A stretch of DNA of 64,000 nucleotides from Leptolyngbya sp. PCC 7375 (GTDB lineage Bacteria > Cyanobacteriota > Cyanobacteriia > Phormidesmidales > Phormidesmidaceae). Below, piece by piece: positions 62,148 to 64,000 of this stretch. The first letter of the stretch is position 1; every line of letters begins with the position of its first letter. The notes beneath the pieces were generated by a model. It had not been told where the DNA came from, ran no database searches, and saw only the letters and a program-made list of their open reading frames with translations. The position numbers and the translations under genes were made by a program. Location: the NCBI RefSeq assembly GCF_000316115.1, contig NZ_JH993797.1, forward strand, positions 5,795,381-5,859,380. Direction: 5' to 3'.

Positions 62148-62258
62148 GATTCCGGAAATTATGGCCACCGTGGCTTCAGTCACCTGAGCCGTCGATTCCG
62201 GAAATTATGACCGGGGTAATTCCGGCAATGCTAGTGGTCGATTCCGGAAATTATGGCC
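62148..62258. repeat. Three 19-bp repeats at 46-bp intervals, IS21 left end
   Basis: GATTCCGGAAATTATGRCC occurs at 62148-62166, 62194-62212 and 62240-62258, start to start exactly 46 bp each. A partial copy (AATTCCGGCAATG) is at 62218-62230. Multiple terminal repeats of this kind bind the IstA transposase. Confidence 0.85.
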
Positions 62259-62344
62259 AGGGTGATGCCGGTCATACAGGCTTCAGTGAAACAGGGGGTG
62301 CTTGCTTATATAGTGCCGTGTTGGCACCTCAGGCATCCGCCCCA

Positions 62345-63800
62345 ATGTCGATGTTTAGTAATCAGGTCCGTTATATGGTTCAGCAACTCAGAAATGCCAA
62401 TGTACCCCCGGAAAAAAATCCACGACCTTACGGGTGTGAGTGAACGTAGTATCCGCCGGATAGTGCAAGAACCCGAGATCACCTGCGTAGAGGAACCGCC
62501 GTCAGGTCAGCGAAAAGGAGCGGGTCGTCCCAGCGAGGTGGTCCACTATAGCGAGACCATTCGTGAGTGGTTGAGTGAAGCCCGTGACCCAGCCGATGGT
62601 CCGATGAAAAGCCGAGAAGTCTTAGCCCGTCTACGTCAGCAAGGCTATAAAGGGGGTAAAACAGCGGTCTATGAGCTAGTCAAACAATTGCGTCCCGCCA
62701 AATCCGTGGTGCCGATAGTGCGATTCGAAGGACTGCCGGGTGAATTTACCCAACATGATTTTGGCCAACGCCGGGTGCAGTATGCCGATGGTCGCATTGA
62801 GGTGGTGAAATTCTTTGCCTCGCGCCTGAAGTACTCACGGTATGTGGATGTGCAGGTGGTGGCCAACGAACAACAAGAAACAGTGGTGCGGTGTTTACTC
62901 AAAGCATTTGAGACCTTTGGCGGCGTTCCGCTGATGGGGGTATTCGATAACATGAGTAGTGCGGTGAAGTCACGAGAAGTACTGGCTGATGGCACTGTTA
63001 AAGTGCATTGGACCGACCGCTTTGCCCAAGTGTGTATCGACTGTGGATTAATTCCCCTGGCCTGTTGGCCCTATCGCCCTCAGCAAAAAGGGTCGGTGGA
63101 AAATCTAGTGGGTTTTGTCAAGGGCAACTTCTTTTGTGGGCGACAGTTTAAGGACCGTGATGATCTCATCGAGCAGATGCAAGCATGGGTCACCTACGTC
63201 AATCGAGAACGCAAATGTGATGCGACTGGCGAGATTCCCCAAGTCCGCCTGCTGAAAGAATCGCTCAAGCCCTGTGCCCATAAGGCTGAAACCTATGCCT
63301 TCAAAGTCAGTGTGGTGGTTCGTCCCACGGCTCGGGCGCACTATCGAGGCATGGAATATTCGGTGCCAGCTGACGCCATCGGCCAGACGGTGACCCTACA
63401 TCTCCAACAGACTCAGGTGTCGATCTATTTGGCAGAGCGTCACCTGGGTGACCATCCTCGGACACCCGCGAATGGCAAGTCCAGTGTTTTACATGAGCAT
63501 GCCCAACAACTGTTTATCTTTAAGCGTGGTAAACCCTTTGCTCAGCGCCAAATTCTGTTGGACCTCGACCCGTTGGTGGAACCCTATTTGACTGAACTGG
63601 TGCATCGGCGTCCTCAAACTTGGCAACCCGATGTCGAGACCCTCTATGACCTTTATCAACACATTGGCCGAGCCGACTTCCTCGCGGCAATTGCCTTAGC
63701 CACTGAAGAACGCTGCTTTGGCAGTGAATATGTCCAGGCGATTGTTAACGCCACTCCCGAGGGACTGACACCGCCACCCTTGCCTATTTTGTTCACCTAG
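62345..63800 (+). pseudogene. IS21 transposase IstA with an N-terminal frameshift
   Basis: The natural start is probably MSMFSNQVRYMVQQLRNANV (62345). A run of five C (about 62405-62409) then shifts the frame, so the remainder continues as PRKKIHDLTGVSERSIRRIV. The catalytic core is intact: Asp in EFTQHDFGQRRVQYADGRIE, Asp in MGVFDNMSSAV, Glu in GSVENLVGFVKGN. The frame that opens at 62253 gives 515 residues, but its first 50 are unlike IstA. One deleted C would restore a normal protein, so this may be a recent mutation, a sequencing error or slippage. Confidence 0.7.
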
Positions 63801-63809
63801 ATCGATCCG

Positions 63810-64000
63810 ATGACCCTGAGTTTAGACCCCATGCTCAAGTCCCTTGGCTTGAGTACCATTCAACGTGTCTTACCCGAGCTGATTCCCATCGCTGAACGGG
63901 AGGCCTGGTCCTATCAGCAGTTACTTGAGCGGCTCTTATCCGAAGAGGTGGCCCACCGCAGTGAGCGCCGCACCCAAACCTTTATTACTAAAGCTAAGTT
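63810..64000 (+). CDS. IstB, N-terminal part (runs off window)
   Basis: Starts MTLSLDPMLKSLGLSTIQRV at 63810, 9 bp after the istA stop. SLLEERL-like text (YQQLLERLLSEEVAHRSERR) matches the IstB N-terminal domain, and the frame is open to the end of the window. The Walker motifs lie outside. Confidence 0.85.
   Translation, partial: MTLSLDPMLKSLGLSTIQRVLPELIPIAEREAWSYQQLLERLLSEEVAHRSERRTQTFITKAK

Larger units (their letters stand above)
62146..64000 (+). mobile_element. IS21-family element 2, left part (runs off window)
   Basis: Begins with TG at 62146, followed by three copies of a 19-bp terminal motif at 46-bp spacing, an istA-like gene, then istB with a 9-bp gap. This is the usual IS21 layout. 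The right end is outside the window. It differs in sequence from element 1. Confidence 0.82.

Noticed and set aside
62253..62350. Extended N-terminus of the second IstA (515 residues)
   Set aside because: The start lies inside a terminal repeat, and the first 50 residues do not resemble IstA, while a normal start exists in another frame from 62345.
1..64000. tRNA or rRNA genes
   Set aside because: No tRNA-like cloverleaf or rRNA sequence was noticed when reading the intergenic regions.

Overview
The window is about 64 kb of cyanobacterial chromosome. Evidence for this is a CO2-uptake NDH-1 operon (ndhF3, ndhD3, cupA, cupS), a PAP/fibrillin protein, DUF3134 and DUF760 proteins, the SodN/SodX pair, and many HIP1 octamers (GCGATCGC) in the core genes. 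The mix of a two-partner-secretion exoprotein, a CHAT-TPR protein and several insertion sequences suggests a filamentous, Leptolyngbya-like lineage, but that placement is inference.

Layout. 1-5.3 kb: the 5' part of pyrG, a cell-wall amidase, and a divergent aldo/keto reductase and LysR pair. 5.6-9.5 kb: an AT-rich accessory patch without HIP1 sites. It holds a small immunity-like protein, a P-loop kinase-like protein, an intact IS4-type element, a membrane-anchored PLD-like protein whose 3' end the IS interrupts, and a broken endonuclease-like gene. 9.7-14.7 kb: core genes (FAD oxidase, mraY, DUF3134, fibrillin, PD-(D/E)XK protein). 14.9-20.3 kb: the inducible CO2-uptake operon, with inverted repeats upstream and an unlisted small membrane ORF coupled to cupS. 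20.5-25.8 kb: ribF, an AEC transporter, a methyltransferase remnant, a queuosine-precursor transporter, an AraC regulator and a membrane-fused SagB-type oxidoreductase. 26.3-30.8 kb: a signalling cluster (histidine kinase, LuxR-type regulator, carbonic-anhydrase-like protein lacking two zinc ligands, OmpR-type regulator, stand-alone receiver). 30.8-51.2 kb: mostly housekeeping and stress genes (CNNM protein, ilvE, MoxR ATPase, NucA-like nuclease, nickel SOD with its protease, Usp, scpB, HtrA, degenerate LytM factor, HDAC-like enzyme, trhO, M48 protease, three AIM24 paralogues). 51.4-58.3 kb: a CHAT-TPR protein divergent from a large haemagglutinin-type exoprotein gene that is split by a 171-bp MITE-like element. 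58.6-64 kb: decayed and mobile DNA (truncated serralysin-like gene, ISKra4 fragment, heptamer repeats, a frameshifted IS21 element, and a second IS21 element running off the window).

The strongest observations are exact reconstructions of two insertions. The IS4 element (17-bp TIR, 7-bp duplication) removed the last 19 codons of the PLD-like gene and separated it from its partner 14 bp downstream. The MITE-like element (12-bp TIR, 8-bp duplication) broke the exoprotein gene, and its removal restores the frame exactly. The best candidates for something undescribed are the PLD-like/P-loop pair, the zinc-ligand-deficient carbonic anhydrase inside a two-component cluster, and the small ORF ending the ndhF3 operon.
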